64,000 nucleotides of DNA from Vreelandella zhuhanensis (GTDB taxonomy: Bacteria; Pseudomonadota; Gammaproteobacteria; Pseudomonadales; Halomonadaceae), in the NCBI RefSeq assembly GCF_009793355.1, contig NZ_WTKP01000003.1:186001-250000 (forward strand). The letters run 5' to 3'. This document shows, piece by piece, positions 38,129 through 45,712 of this stretch (its first letter is position 1; each line of letters starts with the position of its first letter). The position numbers and the translations under genes are program-made. The notes beneath the pieces are model-generated. The model was given only the letters and a program-made list of their open reading frames with translations, made no database searches and was not told where the DNA came from.

Positions 38129-39511
38129 ATGTCAGGAAAGACCAAGGGACTGACTGAGCAGTATCCGGCTCAGTTGGTAGTGCCGATAGTCGATTTGCTC
38201 GCTTTTATATCAGGAAGCTTGCTTTCACACTGGTGGCGGTTCGGTAACTTTCAATTACATGAGCGCTACGTTCTTGCGGTCGTGATTATTTCATTGCTCA
38301 TCCTGCTGCTAAATGGCTTGTTGGGTGCTTATGCCCGGTGGCGGGTTACCCGTATCTCGACCTTGCTCGCTAGGCTGCTTTTCGTTTGGCTGGTTGTCGG
38401 TATTTTGGCTACCTCTATCATCTACTTTGCCCACGCTGCCGAACGGTACTCCAGGCTCTGGGTAGGAATGTCACTTCTCTTGTCCTTCATTATGGCGGGT
38501 GGGGTCAGGGTGTTAGTGCAGCTTGCGCTTCGACAGGCGCGCTTGAAGGGAAGAGCAAGACGTTCGGTGTTCCTGGTTGGTCCTGCTCATCATCTGATCA
38601 ATGTTGCCAAAGGGATGCGAGCTTCTCCAGGTGAGGGCTATTCCATCGCTGGGGTCGAACGGTTACCTCGTATGCCCAATGATGCCTGTCTGGAACGCTT
38701 ATCCCGGCGGGTAGCTTCTTCGGAAGCCCGCGAAGTATGGATCTGTGTGCCCCTGGAGATGGGCAGTACTGTACGCTCAATTTTCTTTGCGCTGCGCAAC
38801 CAGACAGCAGAAGTCCGATTTATCCCTGAATTCCGGGATATGCATTTGCTTAATCATCGGATGAGCGAAGTAGCGGGGCATTATGCTATCGATCTGAGCG
38901 TGACCCCTATGAATGGTATGGCGCTGGTGATAAAGCGCCTGGAAGACATCCTTGTTGGGGGCCTTATAAGCCTTCTGATTTTGCCAGTGTGTCTTGGGAT
39001 TGCCGTTGCGATCAAAATCACTTCACCGGGACCGGTGCTGTTCAAGCAGTATCGGACAGGTGCCAATAGTAGACAGTTCAAGGTCTATAAATTCCGCTCA
39101 ATGGAAGTGCATGAGGAAGAGAGCGGCGTAGTCACTCAAGCCAGCCAAGGTGATCCCCGTGTCACAAAATTGGGTGCTTTCCTGCGGCGTACCTCACTCG
39201 ATGAACTGCCACAATTTTACAACGTGCTACAGGGGCGTATGTCGATTGTCGGCCCACGCCCCCATGCCTTGGCGCACAATGAACACTACAAGGAACTAGT
39301 CGAGTCGTACATGCGCAGGCATAAGGTCAAACCGGGCATCACTGGATGGGCTCAGGTCAATGGATTCCGCGGTGAAACTGATACCTTAGAGAAGATGGAG
39401 CGTCGGGTTGAATATGACCTTTGGTACATCGATAACTGGTCGCTATGGTTGGACTTGCGCATCATTTTCTTGACTATCTTCAAGGGTTTTATTAATCCGA
39501 ATGCCTATTGA
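38129..39511 (+). CDS. Undecaprenyl-phosphate glucose phosphotransferase (WcaJ type)
   Basis: Starts the glycan by transferring a hexose-1-phosphate (usually glucose) to undecaprenyl phosphate in the inner membrane. About 460 residues: four N-terminal helices, a CoA_binding_3-like middle domain, one more helix (about 270-295), then the catalytic bacterial sugar transferase domain with KVYKFRSME, TKLGAFLRRTSLDELPQFYN, GRMSIVGPRPHALAHNEHY and KPGITGWAQVNG. Start chosen at ATG 38129; a GTG at 38093 would add 12 residues. The AHNEHY variant fits WcaJ rather than the galactose-specific WbaP. Confidence 0.9.
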   Translation: MSGKTKGLTEQYPAQLVVPIVDLLAFISGSLLSHWWRFGNFQLHERYVLAVVIISLLILLLNGLLGAYARWRVTRISTLLARLLFVWLVVGILATSIIYFAHAAERYSRLWVGMSLLLSFIMAGGVRVLVQLALRQARLKGRARRSVFLVGPAHHLINVAKGMRASPGEGYSIAGVERLPRMPNDACLERLSRRVASSEAREVWICVPLEMGSTVRSIFFALRNQTAEVRFIPEFRDMHLLNHRMSEVAGHYAIDLSVTPMNGMALVIKRLEDILVGGLISLLILPVCLGIAVAIKITSPGPVLFKQYRTGANSRQFKVYKFRSMEVHEEESGVVTQASQGDPRVTKLGAFLRRTSLDELPQFYNVLQGRMSIVGPRPHALAHNEHYKELVESYMRRHKVKPGITGWAQVNGFRGETDTLEKMERRVEYDLWYIDNWSLWLDLRIIFLTIFKGFINPNAY

Positions 39512-39599
39512 GAAGCTAAAAATAACTCAGTTTAACGGATAGGCTATGCCTTTCTGGCTGTAGCCTGAGCCGCACTACAATCCAACTCTATATGCTAAT

Positions 39600-39633
39600 A
39601 TGGTCGGCCTTTGTGCTGGCCATTTTTATTTTT
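39600..39633 (+). terminator. Intrinsic terminator after the initiating transferase
   Basis: ATGGTC (39600-39605) and GGCCAT (39618-39623) form a six-bp stem with one G-U pair, followed by TTTTTATTTTT. It would end the main operon ahead of the ligase-like gene, which then needs its own promoter. Confidence 0.6.
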
Positions 39634-39662
39634 GCCTCTTGGTTTCTCTCGACGGATTCGCT

Positions 39663-40919
39663 ATGACTACCATGCCTTATTACCTTCCCGCTGCGGTGAG
39701 GCTTTCAATGCGTTTGTATACCAGCCTGGCTGTATTCCTACTTAGTGCCATCGCCTTGATCGTGCCCAGTGGCTACTCGCTGGGTGCAGTCATGTTGCTG
39801 CTGGGCAGTGTTGTGCTGTTGGTCAAGCGGCCGGCACTGGGTTTAAGTCGCCAGGACTGGCTGGTGATGGCTGCCTTGGCTGCCTATGCCGCCATCGGCA
39901 TGCTGGAAGCCTGGTGGGATGGCCAAGGCACGAGCGGGATCGACAAACCTGTTCGCTTCCTGTTGGCGGTGCCGGCCATGTTGCTGGTAATGGCTTACCC
40001 GCCACGCTTGAGCTGGATGTGGAGCGGCTTAGCCGTGGGGGCCATCGGAGCAGGCAGCTGGGCCGGTTGGCAGAAACTTGCCGAGGAGGCAATGCGTGCG
40101 ACGGGTCATACTTATGTCATCCAATTTGGCAATCTGAGCATGTTGCTGGGTATTCTTTGTCTGGCAGGGTTGGGCTGGGCGGTAGTGCAGCCTCACCGAA
40201 GAGCCTGGGTGGCTTTGCTGCTGGTCGGGGCGGTGGCAGGTATGCTCGGCTCGATGTTCTCGGGTAGCCGAGGGGGATGGATTGGTTTGCCGTTCGTCCT
40301 GTTGGTGCTCTATAAGGGCTTTGGGCGCCAGTTGCCGGGCACAGTGAAGGTAGGGGCGTTACTGGTGGTTGTGATAGGGGGCTTGCTTGTGTATCTCCTG
40401 CCGCAAACCGGCGTCCAGCTCCGGGTACAAGAAGCTTTCAATGACGTTGAACTTTATGTGTCGGGTGAAAACCCGGCAACGTCAGTCGGTGCCCGCTTCG
40501 AGATGTGGAAGGGGGCTTATCATTTGATACAGGAAAAGCCACTCACCGGCTGGGGCGACAACGGTTATCAGCAAGGTATGCAGGCCTTGGCGAATGAGGG
40601 GGTCGTCGACCAGGTAGTGACGCACTATGGCCACGCACACAACGAATTCATTGATGCCTTTGCCAAGCGCGGGGTGATCGGCCTTGCCGTGCTGCTGGCT
40701 CTCTACCTTGTTCCCATGCGGCTCTTTGCGCGGCACATGACGGCTGAGAACCTTGAGTTGCGCTCGCTTGCGGTGGCGGGGGTGCTGCTCTCGGTGGCGT
40801 ACATCGATTTCGGACTTTCGCAGGCGTTTTTGGCCCATAACAGCGGGGTGATGATGTTCGCCTTTTTGCTTGCCGTGCTGTGGGGTTCCTTCAGTTCCCG
40901 CTTAAAGACGGCTGAATGA
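39663..40919 (+). CDS. waaL: O-antigen ligase family membrane protein (WaaL-like)
   Basis: A 418-residue inner-membrane protein with about 11 to 12 helices and the Wzy_C (O-antigen ligase) domain: FSGSRGGWIGLPFVLL, a periplasmic loop with ARFEMWKGAYHLIQEKPLTG and HYGHAHNEFIDAFAKRGVIG. The conserved Arg and His residues of the loop fit ligases that join polymer to lipid A-core. A polymerase role cannot be excluded, because Wzy and WaaL share this domain. Start 39663 is chosen over longer frames that read through the terminator. Confidence 0.82.
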   Translation: MTTMPYYLPAAVRLSMRLYTSLAVFLLSAIALIVPSGYSLGAVMLLLGSVVLLVKRPALGLSRQDWLVMAALAAYAAIGMLEAWWDGQGTSGIDKPVRFLLAVPAMLLVMAYPPRLSWMWSGLAVGAIGAGSWAGWQKLAEEAMRATGHTYVIQFGNLSMLLGILCLAGLGWAVVQPHRRAWVALLLVGAVAGMLGSMFSGSRGGWIGLPFVLLVLYKGFGRQLPGTVKVGALLVVVIGGLLVYLLPQTGVQLRVQEAFNDVELYVSGENPATSVGARFEMWKGAYHLIQEKPLTGWGDNGYQQGMQALANEGVVDQVVTHYGHAHNEFIDAFAKRGVIGLAVLLALYLVPMRLFARHMTAENLELRSLAVAGVLLSVAYIDFGLSQAFLAHNSGVMMFAFLLAVLWGSFSSRLKTAE

Positions 40920-40961
40920 GAGCAGAGACAGTTGCCGTGCTTGATCGTTGCCCGTGCATTC

Positions 40962-40989
40962 CTAGGTTTTTCGTACAAAACCTAGCTTC
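40962..40989. repeat. Inverted repeat carrying the second copy of the locus-flanking 20-mer
   Basis: CTAGGTTTT (40962-40970) and AAAACCTAG (40977-40985) are a nine-bp inverted repeat around TCGTAC. The right part, TTCGTACAAAACCTAGCTTC (40970-40989), matches 21957-21976 with two mismatches. It lies between the ligase-like gene and cysQ. Confidence 0.5.
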
Positions 40990-41035
40990 CTGCCTTTCGC
41001 CCTCTATCCATTCACTAATAACCACTGAGAAATCC

Positions 41036-41806
41036 ATGTCTTTAAGCTATGCAGACTTGCTCAGCGCCGCAGAAACCCTGGCCCGCGAGGCGGGGGATGC
41101 GATCATGGCGGTCTATGCCCGCGACTTCAGTGTCGAAGAGAAGGCCGACAAGAGCCCGCTGACCGAGGCGGATCGCGCGGCTCACGAGATCATTGCCAGC
41201 GGGCTCGAGGCACTGTCCCTGAAGATTCCGGTGCTTTCCGAGGAGGATGTCGCGGGATTTCCGGGGCCGGACGAAAAGGGTCGCTACTGGCTCGTCGACC
41301 CCCTGGACGGCACCAAGGAATTCATCAAGCGTAACGGCGAGTTCACCGTCAATATCGCCCTGATCGAGAAGGGCAGGCCGGTGCTGGGGGTGGTGACTGC
41401 TCCGGCACTCAACACAGCCTATCTGGCCGCCGAGGGTATCGGTGCTTTCAAGGTCGATGAGAAGGGCGAGCGACATGCACTGCGGGTGGCCGGCAAGCCG
41501 GAAGGCCGCACCTGGCGCGTGGTAGGCAGCCGTTCGCATCCCAGCCCGGATCTCGCTGCCTGGCTAGACAACCTCGGCGCGCATGAAATGCTGCCCATGG
41601 GTAGCTCGCTGAAGCTTTGCCTTATTGCCGAAGGCAAGGCGGATACTTATCCGCGCCTGGGCCCGACCTGCCTGTGGGATACCGCTGCCGCTCAGGCGGT
41701 GGTGGAGCAGGCCGGTGGCCGGGTAGAGACCCTGGAAGGTCAGCCTCTGAGCTATGCCAAGCCTTCTGAAGTGCTGAACCCGCACTTTGTGGTGTGGGGA
41801 TATTGA
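41036..41806 (+). CDS. cysQ: 3'(2'),5'-bisphosphate nucleotidase CysQ
   Basis: Hydrolyses 3'-phosphoadenosine 5'-phosphate (PAP) to AMP, removing the inhibitory by-product of sulfate assimilation. The 256-residue inositol monophosphatase-fold protein has the metal-binding VLSEEDVAG and WLVDPLDGTKEFIKRNGEFT and the C-terminal LWDTAAAQAVVEQAGG. The start at 41036 gives the usual N-terminus. It marks the return to housekeeping sequence after the polysaccharide locus. Confidence 0.95.
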   Translation: MSLSYADLLSAAETLAREAGDAIMAVYARDFSVEEKADKSPLTEADRAAHEIIASGLEALSLKIPVLSEEDVAGFPGPDEKGRYWLVDPLDGTKEFIKRNGEFTVNIALIEKGRPVLGVVTAPALNTAYLAAEGIGAFKVDEKGERHALRVAGKPEGRTWRVVGSRSHPSPDLAAWLDNLGAHEMLPMGSSLKLCLIAEGKADTYPRLGPTCLWDTAAAQAVVEQAGGRVETLEGQPLSYAKPSEVLNPHFVVWGY

Positions 41807-41927
41807 GTGTCAGAAAGTCAGCACCCGCGGCGCTGTCCATCGCCTAGGCGCTGAATCTCTCGATTCCCCAGACTCACCTGCTGGCCGACCTAGCCCGCCT
41901 TAACCCCGGCAACGGATCCGGCCAACA

Positions 41928-41963
41928 CCTCGCCCGGCAAGCCGGCCTCCCACCAGGGGGCCA
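41928..41963. repeat. Partial copy of the dispersed repeat
   Basis: CTCGCCCGGCAAGCCGGCCT followed by CCCACCAGGGGG is one end of the repeat unit, in the orientation of the 43505-44050 array. The rest of the 41807-42018 spacer shows no gene. The copy lies shortly before the radC remnant. Confidence 0.75.
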
Positions 41964-42018
41964 GACACATGATCCGTTTTCGCCAAGACCCCGACCGGAA
42001 AATCAATGTCGGCATAGC

Positions 42019-42162
42019 ATGGCGGAACTGGTGCTTACCAACAGCCATGACCGCACGGCGGCTTATCAACTCGATCTGGGCCTGGTGGATATTCGCGTCT
42101 GGGATCATGTGGTGGTGGGTTACGAAGGCTATGTCTCGTTCGCCGAACGGGGCTGGCTGTAA
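42019..42162 (+). pseudogene. radC: radC remnant (C-terminal 47 codons of a RadC/JAB-domain gene)
   Basis: The frame from 42019 reads LGLVDIRVWDHVVVGYEGYV then SFAERGWL and stops. This matches the C-terminal end of RadC-family (JAB/MPN) proteins, which typically end LVDIRVLDHLIVG...VSFAERGLL. The rest of the domain, including the HxH...D metal site, is missing; the sequence before 42019 does not continue the family. It is therefore a decayed fragment, left beside a repeat copy and an Rpn-family gene. Confidence 0.75.
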
Positions 42163-42327
42163 GACTCTTTCAGCGACCCACGCCTGCTTTCCCCCCCACG
42201 GCTGCCGTTCGCGGCGCCGTGGGATGGGGCAGGGGAATAGCGTGAATGGGAAGGAGGTTTGCATTTGGGAATGAGCGTTGGGCGGTGCGTGTTGTGGTAA
42301 AATAATGGCATTGAGACAGGAGTCAGC

Positions 42328-43296
42328 ATGGCGGATACCACTCACAACTACCACGACACGGGTTATAAAGAGCTATTCAGCTATCCGGAGTTCGTACAGC
42401 AGCTGATCGAAGGTTTTGCGCCTGCCGAAATCGCCGAACTGATGGACTTCACCACGCTCAAGAACCACAGCGGCAACTACATCACCCCGCTGTTCGAAGA
42501 GAAATTCGAGGATGTGGTGTGGTCGGTAGAAGTGACCTGGCAGGGCGTGACCCAAGAAGTGTTTCTCTACATTCTGTTGGAGTTTCAGTCCTCTGTGGAT
42601 CGCAGTATGCCGATCCGGCTGATGCACTACGTAGCCTGCTTCTATGATCACCTGCTCAAGAATGGAACGACGACGCCACACAAGGGCCTGCCGCCGATCC
42701 TACCCATCGTGCTCTACAACGGCGCCGAGCGCTGGACGGCCCGACAGGATATCTACGACATGGTGCGCCCGGAACCGCCCGCGTTCCTGCAGGTCTACCA
42801 GCCACATCTACGCTACTACCTGATCGACGAAGGGCGCTACACTGATGAGGAGCTGGGGTTGCGGCAGACACCGCTGAGCGGAGTGTTCAGCATAGAGAAG
42901 GCGTCTACGAACAGGAAAGGGCTGCAGCAGGCCGTGGATCGGGTTGTGGCGATCATCCAGGTCGATCCCAATAAAGAGCGTATCGACCGTATTATCACCC
43001 GCTGGCTCAAGCGTCACCTGCAGCGGCTCGGGGCTGAGGTCAACCTGGATCAGCTCAACAGTTTGGTGGAGGATAAAGACATGTTGGCAGAGAACTTAGA
43101 AAACTGGGCGCAGCAAGAGCGCCGAGAAGAGCGCCAGAAGGTTCTGCAGGAAGCAGAGGCTCGAGCTTTAGAAGAAAAGCGTGACACTGTGCGCCATTTA
43201 CTGTCGTTTGGCGTGCTTAGTGATGAGCAGATCGCGGAGGCGACTGGCTTGAGATTGGACGAGATTGCCAAGCTGCGTATTGAAGATAAGCACTGA
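42328..43296 (+). CDS. Rpn family recombination-promoting nuclease / putative transposase
   Basis: A 322-residue protein of the PD-(D/E)XK Rpn/Transposase_31 (YhgA-like) family. HDTGYKELFSYPEFVQQLIE is the family N-terminus, followed by FLYILLEFQSSVDRSMPIRL with the Glu and Gln of the nuclease core and LPPILPIVLYNG. The C-terminal part is a charged coiled coil (about 250-290) ending in a small helical domain with LLSFGVLSDEQIAEATGL. E. coli Rpn proteins are DNA endonucleases that raise recombination; recent work treats some as phage defence. The start has AGGAG. It sits in a repeat-rich patch between housekeeping genes, so horizontal acquisition is likely. Confidence 0.9.
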   Translation: MADTTHNYHDTGYKELFSYPEFVQQLIEGFAPAEIAELMDFTTLKNHSGNYITPLFEEKFEDVVWSVEVTWQGVTQEVFLYILLEFQSSVDRSMPIRLMHYVACFYDHLLKNGTTTPHKGLPPILPIVLYNGAERWTARQDIYDMVRPEPPAFLQVYQPHLRYYLIDEGRYTDEELGLRQTPLSGVFSIEKASTNRKGLQQAVDRVVAIIQVDPNKERIDRIITRWLKRHLQRLGAEVNLDQLNSLVEDKDMLAENLENWAQQERREERQKVLQEAEARALEEKRDTVRHLLSFGVLSDEQIAEATGLRLDEIAKLRIEDKH

Positions 43297-43350
43297 TCCC
43301 ACCTTATTGATTGTATCCCCGCCTGATGCACAAAAAGGGCAGCCCCGATG

Positions 43351-43386
43351 CCTAATGCCAGTCAGTTAACGCTGACTGGCATTAGG
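43351..43386. repeat. Perfect 15-bp inverted repeat downstream of the Rpn gene
   Basis: CCTAATGCCAGTCAG (43351-43365) and CTGACTGGCATTAGG (43372-43386) pair perfectly around TTAACG. No T-tract follows on either side directly. On the minus strand it covers the end of a frame that reads out of the tandem repeats (…GLMPVSVN stop), possibly a gene remnant. It may be an end structure for the Rpn transcript or a recombination site. Confidence 0.6.
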
Positions 43387-43504
43387 CCTTGGTCACCTTT
43401 GATCGCGATGCTGGCCTGCTGGGCGTGGAGGCGGGCGAGTCCTTCTTCGGTGAGCAAGAAGGGCAAATGACCGAGCCAGTATCTGCCCGTGTCGAAGCGC
43501 TCAA

Positions 43505-44050
43505 GGCCAGCCTGGTGGGTTGACCTGGTAGGAGGGCGCTTCAGCGCGCGAGGGGTTGACTGAGCAAGCTCCACTACCAAAAGCTCGCCCGGCAAGCCGG
43601 CCTCCCACCAGGGGGGCCAGCCTGGTGGGGTTGACCTGGTGGGAGGGCGATTCATCGCGCGAGAGGTTGACTGAGCAAACTCCACTACTAAAAACTCGCA
43701 CGGCAAGCCGGCCTCCCACCAGGGGGCCAGCCTGGTGGGGTTGACCTGGTGGGAGGGCGATTCATCGCGCGAGAGGTTGACTGAGCAAGCTCCACTACTA
43801 AAAACTCGCACGGCAAGCCGGCCTCCCACCGGGGGCCAGCCTGGTGGGGTTGACCTGGTGGGAGGGCGATTGATCGCGCGAGGGGTTGACTGAGCAAACT
43901 CCACTACCAAAAGCTCGCCCGGCAAGCCGGCCTCCCACTGGGGGGCAACTTGGTGGGGGTTGACCTGATGGGGGGCGATTGATCGCGCGAGGGTTGACTG
44001 AGCAAACTCCACTACTAAAAGCTCGCCCGGCAAGCCGGCCTCCCACCAGG
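43505..44050. repeat. Tandem array of five ~110-bp repeat units
   Basis: The motif GTTGACTGAGCAA recurs at 43555, 43666, 43776, 43885 and 43993, giving periods of 111, 110, 109 and 108 bp. Each unit runs CCTGGTGGGAG, GGCGATT, TCGCGCGA, GGTTGACTGAGCAA, CTCCACTAC, CTCGCCCGGCAAGCCGGCC, CTCCCACCAGG. The unit ends CCTGGTGGGAG and CTCCCACCAGG are an 11-bp inverted repeat, so each unit can form a long hairpin. Single or partial copies lie at 21691-21876, 41928-41963 and 47117-47200. Open frames here are just the repeat translated. The 86 bases before the array and 105 after it show no plus-strand gene. Confidence 0.92.
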
Positions 44051-44155
44051 GTGCGGTGGGTATGGGTGAATGAATCTTCACCCGACTGAGCTCAAGGTTT
44101 TGCTTGGCTAGAAAACTCATACTATTGGGTGACGTTAACTTCAAGGAGCGAGTCG

Positions 44156-45592
44156 ATGAGTCATCCAGCCAGCCGCACTACTTCCTTTCCGCAATTCTTG
44201 CATCACGGCGGCGCCGATGGCGTGACCGGTAGCTGCCATCAGCTGTTGGCCAATGAAAACCATTCGTTACTGGTGGACTGTGGATTGTTTCAAGGGGAAG
44301 ACGCAGCGCAAGATGCCTTTGCCCAATTGGAAGTGAATTTCGATATCAGCACCTTGCGAGCATTGATCGTCACGCATGTGCATATCGACCACATCGGCCG
44401 GTTGCCGTATTTGCTGGCCGCGGGGTATGCAGGGCCGATTTTATGTTCAAAGCCTTCAGCGCTGTTGCTTCCCCTGGTGATAGAGGATGCCCTGAAGATC
44501 GGCTTTACTCGCGATACGCGCTTGATCGAGCAATTCCAGCAGCGCGTGGAGAGCCAGTTGGTGCCCTTGGATTACGGCCAATGGCACACCCTGGTGGATG
44601 ACGACAGCTTGTTGCTGCAAGCCAAGCTCAAGCGTGCCGGGCATATTCTGGGTTCAAGCTATGTGGAAGTGTCGCTGCATGACCGTGTGCAGGGTGGCAA
44701 GCAGCGGGTGGTGTTTTCCGGCGACCTGGGCGCGCCTTATTCGCCGTTGTTACCGGCGCCGAAATCGCCTTACTTTGCCGATAGCCTGGTGCTGGAATCC
44801 ACTTACGGCGACCGTTTGCATGCGCCCCGGCGTGACAGGCAACAAGCCCTGAAAGCCGCTATCGAGAAGGCCCTGGAAAGTGGCGGCACGGTGATCATTC
44901 CGGCGTTCAGTATTGGCCGCACCCAGGAGCTGCTTTACGAGCTGGAAGGCTTGATATTGGCGGGCTCAAAACACGCTGAGACGCTATGGCGTGATCTGGA
45001 GGTGATCGTGGATTCACCGCTGGCGGCGCGTTTCACCCAGGTATATCGCCAGCTCAAGCCGTATTGGGACAAGGAGGCGCAACGCCGCTTGCGAGCGGGG
45101 TGCCATCCGCTGAGTTTCGATAATCTCTATACGGTGGATGATCACGAAACCCATGAGCGCACGGTGCGCTACCTGGCGCAATCCGGCCGCCCGGCAGTGG
45201 TCATCGCGGCCAGCGGGATGTGTGCCGGCGGGCGAGTGGTCAATTATCTCAAGGCAATGCTGAATGACGCTCGCCATCAGGTACTGTTTGTGGGCTACCA
45301 GGGAGCGGGTACGCCGGGGCGCGATATTCAGCGCTACGGACCAGAGGGTGGTTGGGTCGAGCTTGATGGCGAGCGGATTGATATCCGTGCCGGGATTACT
45401 ACCATCAACGGTTATTCCGCCCATGCCGATCAGCGTGATTTGCTGAATTTCATCAAGCGAATGCGCCAGTGGCCGAAAGAGGTGCGGCTGGTACATGGCG
45501 ATGAGGATGCCCGCCGAGCTCTGAAAGTCGAAATAGAAAACCTGGCGGCCAGGCGTGGGCATAAAATAGAGGTGATACTGCCAAACACTTGA
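44156..45592 (+). CDS. MBL-fold beta-CASP ribonuclease-like protein
   Basis: A 478-residue metallo-beta-lactamase fold protein with the beta-CASP insert, similar to RNA exonucleases and to the CPSF73/Ysh1 group. Metal motif THVHIDHIGR has His74, His76, Asp78 and His79. HILGSSYVEV, FSGDLGAPYSPLLP, STYGDRLH, FSIGRTQELLYEL, AASGMCAGGRVVNYL and the C-terminal INGYSAHADQRDLL are the further family blocks. The start at 44156 has AAGGAG eight bases upstream. RNA is the likely substrate but direct function is unproven. Confidence 0.9.
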   Translation: MSHPASRTTSFPQFLHHGGADGVTGSCHQLLANENHSLLVDCGLFQGEDAAQDAFAQLEVNFDISTLRALIVTHVHIDHIGRLPYLLAAGYAGPILCSKPSALLLPLVIEDALKIGFTRDTRLIEQFQQRVESQLVPLDYGQWHTLVDDDSLLLQAKLKRAGHILGSSYVEVSLHDRVQGGKQRVVFSGDLGAPYSPLLPAPKSPYFADSLVLESTYGDRLHAPRRDRQQALKAAIEKALESGGTVIIPAFSIGRTQELLYELEGLILAGSKHAETLWRDLEVIVDSPLAARFTQVYRQLKPYWDKEAQRRLRAGCHPLSFDNLYTVDDHETHERTVRYLAQSGRPAVVIAASGMCAGGRVVNYLKAMLNDARHQVLFVGYQGAGTPGRDIQRYGPEGGWVELDGERIDIRAGITTINGYSAHADQRDLLNFIKRMRQWPKEVRLVHGDEDARRALKVEIENLAARRGHKIEVILPNT

Positions 45593-45605
45593 GAAAACGC
45601 CGCAC

Positions 45606-45638
45606 AAAAAAGCTCCGATGGTGGTTAACCATCGGAGC
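45606..45638 (-). terminator. Intrinsic terminator of the porin gene
   Basis: On the minus strand an 11-bp stem (GCTCCGATGGT / ACCATCGGAGC, 45612-45638) is followed by six T residues (45606-45611 in A on the plus strand). It ends the porin transcript after its stop at 45713 and may also slow the converging ribonuclease-like gene. Confidence 0.85.
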
Positions 45639-45712
45639 AACGAAACGAGCGTAAGTCTAGTTAAGCGAGCTTATGCGTTGTGATTATCACGCATGTCCGA
45701 TCCTGTGTAGAA

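Noticed and set aside
41890..42354. Minus-strand 154-residue protein
   Set aside because: It covers the repeat fragment and the antisense of the radC remnant; residues are low-complexity and the frame overlaps the Rpn gene start.
43505..44050. CRISPR array
   Set aside because: Units of about 110 bp are near-identical along their whole length and have no unique spacers; no cas genes are present.
43362..44144. Long minus-strand protein with tandem repeats
   Set aside because: The repeated peptide is the repeat DNA read in an open frame; the same DNA occurs outside genes elsewhere in the window, and other frames are open too.
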